In this document: one piece after another, positions 62,285 to 64,000 of the stretch | How positions within the stretch are numbered: position 1 is the stretch's first letter | Layout: every line of letters starts with the position of its first letter | Assembly: GCA_039977295.1 (NCBI GenBank) | Contig: JBDWDN010000011.1 | Coordinates: forward strand, 248,001 to 312,000 | Source of the DNA: Hellea sp039977295 | GTDB lineage: Bacteria > Pseudomonadota > Alphaproteobacteria > Caulobacterales > Maricaulaceae | Reading direction: 5' to 3' | DNA: 64,000 nt | Program-made: the position numbers and the translations under genes | Notes under the pieces: model-generated | What the model was told of the DNA's origin: nothing | What the model saw: the letters and a program-made list of their open reading frames with translations, nothing else | The model's database searches: none

Positions 62285-63775
62285 TTACCTAAAGACCGGA
62301 TCATCCAGACTGCGTAATTTCCTCGAATGCAGCGTGCCTGATTGTGCGGCTTCTTTTAATATAGACATGGCTTCTAGGCCTATATTGAGGTGTTGCGCGA
62401 CGCGGGAGCGATAAAACGCTTCGGCCGAGCCAGGGAGTTTTATTTCGCCGTGGAGCGGACGGTCGGAGACGCAAAGGAGCGTGCCGTATGGGACGCGGTA
62501 GCGATAGCCATTGGCGGCGATGGTCGCGCTTTCCATATCAATGGCAATGGCGCGCGCTTGGTTGAGGCGTGTGCGCAGGCTGGCATAGCGCATTTCCCAA
62601 TTTCGGTCATCCGTGGTCACAACAGTGCCGGTGCGGACATGCTGTTTCATCTCTTTGCCTGTCAATTCCATGACCTCACCAATCGCTTCAGTAAGGGCGA
62701 TTTGCACTTCGGCAATTGTTGGAAGCGGAATCGTCGGAGGTAAGACTTCGTCTAGGATTTGATCGTCGCGCAGATAAGCATGAGCAAGGACAAAGTCGCC
62801 CAATGTTTGCGTATTGCGCAGCCCCCCGCAATGACCCAGCATCAGCCAGCAATGGGAGCGCAGCACAGCAACATGGTCCGTAATTGTTTTCGCGTTAGAC
62901 GGGCCGACGCCGATATTGATAATAGTAACGCCTTCATTATTATCACACATAAGGTGATAGGCTGGCATTTGCGGGAGCTTAAATTTAGGGTCGGGTTTAT
63001 AGTCCTCTGGATTGGTAATGAGGCCAACGCCCGGGCTAGAGAAGCTGTAGCACTCTTCCGTTTTAATAACCTCTTTCGCGTGTTCAATGAACTCATCTAC
63101 ATAGCGTTGGTAGTTCGTGAAGATCACGAATTTTTGGAAATGAGAGGGCTGCGTACCGGTGTAATGCTTAAGCCGTTGCAGTGAATAATCCGTGCGCGGC
63201 GCTGGGAAGAGGCTAAGCGGTAGGGGGGCGTCATTGGGATGCTCAAATGCGCCGTCTGCGAGATCGTCATTAATGTGTTTAAGGTCAGGTAGCGGGAAAT
63301 AATCGCCAATATCCTTAGCCGCGCCTTTGTTCATTTCGAAAGAGGATGGGTCAATGGCGAAGGCGACGGGGATCACTTCGTCGCTATAGCCGACATAATA
63401 ATCAACTTCATAGGCGGCCTCAATATGCCCTAGTTGATCGGTCAGATAGTCTTTGAATATTTCGGGGTGCGTAATGGAGGTGCCATACCAGCCTGCGCCG
63501 CGAATGCTCACAAAACCGTAAGGCTTAACGCCGTCGGGTTTCCTCTTACGTAAATGCAAAAGCAAGTAGGGATAGGTTACAGTGCGGTCACCGTGATACT
63601 CGCCTTTATCTGCGAATGCGGCGAAGGCATTATTTAGGTAATCTGTGGCGTCACTATAAAGCGCCTCTAATGTCTGAATGGCTTCGGGGATATTATCGCA
63701 ACTGCTGAGTTGGTCAAAAAAGTGGGGCGTATTGCCAATTTTGTTTAAAATGGTCTTTTCCTTTCGTACGGTCAT
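62285..63775 (-). CDS. amn: AMP nucleosidase
   Basis: A 496-residue Amn. The N-terminal domain (about 1-180) has the AMP-nucleosidase-specific TYPYLLLHLRKRKPDGVKPYGFVSIRGAGWYGTSIT-type block. The C-terminal nucleoside phosphorylase-like domain has INIGVGPSNAKTITDHVAVLRSHCWLMLGHCGG and IDMESATIAANGYRYRVPYGTLLCVSDRPLHGE, the last with the ribose- and base-binding MES. It splits AMP into adenine and ribose-5-phosphate and is often phosphate-regulated. ATG 63775 lies at the usual distance. Confidence 0.94.
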   Translation of the reverse strand: MTVRKEKTILNKIGNTPHFFDQLSSCDNIPEAIQTLEALYSDATDYLNNAFAAFADKGEYHGDRTVTYPYLLLHLRKRKPDGVKPYGFVSIRGAGWYGTSITHPEIFKDYLTDQLGHIEAAYEVDYYVGYSDEVIPVAFAIDPSSFEMNKGAAKDIGDYFPLPDLKHINDDLADGAFEHPNDAPLPLSLFPAPRTDYSLQRLKHYTGTQPSHFQKFVIFTNYQRYVDEFIEHAKEVIKTEECYSFSSPGVGLITNPEDYKPDPKFKLPQMPAYHLMCDNNEGVTIINIGVGPSNAKTITDHVAVLRSHCWLMLGHCGGLRNTQTLGDFVLAHAYLRDDQILDEVLPPTIPLPTIAEVQIALTEAIGEVMELTGKEMKQHVRTGTVVTTDDRNWEMRYASLRTRLNQARAIAIDMESATIAANGYRYRVPYGTLLCVSDRPLHGEIKLPGSAEAFYRSRVAQHLNIGLEAMSILKEAAQSGTLHSRKLRSLDDPVFR

Positions 63776-63864
63776 ATCTTATCCGTCCGAATGACAAATA
63801 AAATTTCCACGTCCTATCAAAAATGAAGGGGCGATGTCAATGTTTTTGCGTAAGAGTTATTTGC

Positions 63865-63896
63865 AAAAAAAAATGGAGAGCCAAGGCCCTCCATTT
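63865..63896 (-). terminator. Rho-independent terminator for the minus-strand outer-membrane gene
   Basis: AAATGGAGAGCC-AA-GGCCCTCCATTT stem-loop (63871-63896, one A-C mismatch). On the minus strand it is followed by a T-run (bases 63873-63865), so it terminates transcripts coming from the gene at the window end. Confidence 0.8.
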
Positions 63897-63920
63897 GGAT
63901 TTAGTTATTAAGCGGTTAGC

Positions 63921-64000
63921 TTAGAATTCGTATTTCGCACCAAGCTGAATTTGCCAGAGTGAATTTTGAAGAACTTCCAGATTATTGATCCGGCTTTCGC
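63921..64000 (-). CDS. C-terminal end of an outer-membrane beta-barrel protein
   Basis: Only the last 26 residues are in the window. They end LWQIQLGAKYEF with stop at 63921-63923. Alternating hydrophobic residues and a terminal aromatic Phe are the BAM-recognised beta-signal of porins and TonB-dependent receptors. The type cannot be decided from this fragment. Confidence 0.7.
   Translation of the reverse strand, partial: ESRINNLEVLQNSLWQIQLGAKYEF

Overview
The window is chromosomal DNA of an alphaproteobacterium, most likely a marine stalked/budding-type member near Hyphomonadaceae/Maricaulales. The evidence is the tRNA-His without an encoded G-1 and with G1:U72 and A73 (an alphaproteobacterial hallmark), a DUF2336 protein, rpiA next to a GSH reductase, an AsmA giant, and a succinyl-transfer arginine operon with an M20 hydrolase. 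Most of the sequence is housekeeping DNA of about even base composition, densely packed, with many 1-4 base start/stop overlaps (TAATG, ATGA). No species assignment is possible from the sequence alone.

Layout. 1-1.7 kb: lptG (partial) and lptF on the minus strand. 1.8-10.4 kb: an exported DUF2141 protein, then a compact plus-strand run that looks like an envelope lipid or phospho-head-group pathway: a YghO-like GNAT acyltransferase, a nucleotidyltransferase, an unusual fusion of a MOP-type flippase with a CDP-alcohol phosphotransferase, a HAD-IB phosphatase, a LicC-like nucleotidyltransferase, a cyclopropane-fatty-acid synthase and an LpxO/AspH-like hydroxylase. 10.5-14.5 kb: S9 peptidase, a self-regulated XRE repressor, a 66-residue protein, gph. 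14.5-23.2 kb: glmU-rpiA-orf-gor, an SMI1/KNR4 protein, coaD, two cyclophilins, queA, tgt. 23.2-27 kb: a 159-bp MITE-like element, tRNA-Lys and two tandem paralogous outer-membrane proteins. 27-33.7 kb: arginine succinyltransferase operon (M20 hydrolase, astA, astD, astB) followed by pnuC-nadR. 33.7-45.9 kb: exported unknown, phhA, AsmA family, M48 peptidase, tRNA-His, an exported rhodanese/DsrE pair, sterol-desaturase family protein, methyltransferase, DUF2336, nadK, cytochrome c. 46-53.3 kb: acyl-CoA dehydrogenase, ABM monooxygenase, panB, and the classic YfgM-like/bamB/der run.

53.3-59.5 kb is an A+T-richer accessory island bounded by two copies of a palindromic intergenic repeat. It holds a truncated TSUP-transporter remnant and a 1541-residue Sec-exported RHS/YD-repeat protein whose C-terminal tip carries a zincin motif (HExxHxxGxxD plus a NLMG Met-turn). 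The RHS gene overlaps by four bases a small lipoprotein gene that is a plausible immunity partner. 59.5-64 kb: aroC, a lipoprotein, a membrane protein/XRE regulator pair with two matched operators (TGTAAA-N6-TTTACA), amn, and the C-terminal end of an outer-membrane beta-barrel.

The two best candidates for undescribed biology are the RHS-zincin/lipoprotein pair and the flippase/CDP-alcohol-phosphotransferase cluster.
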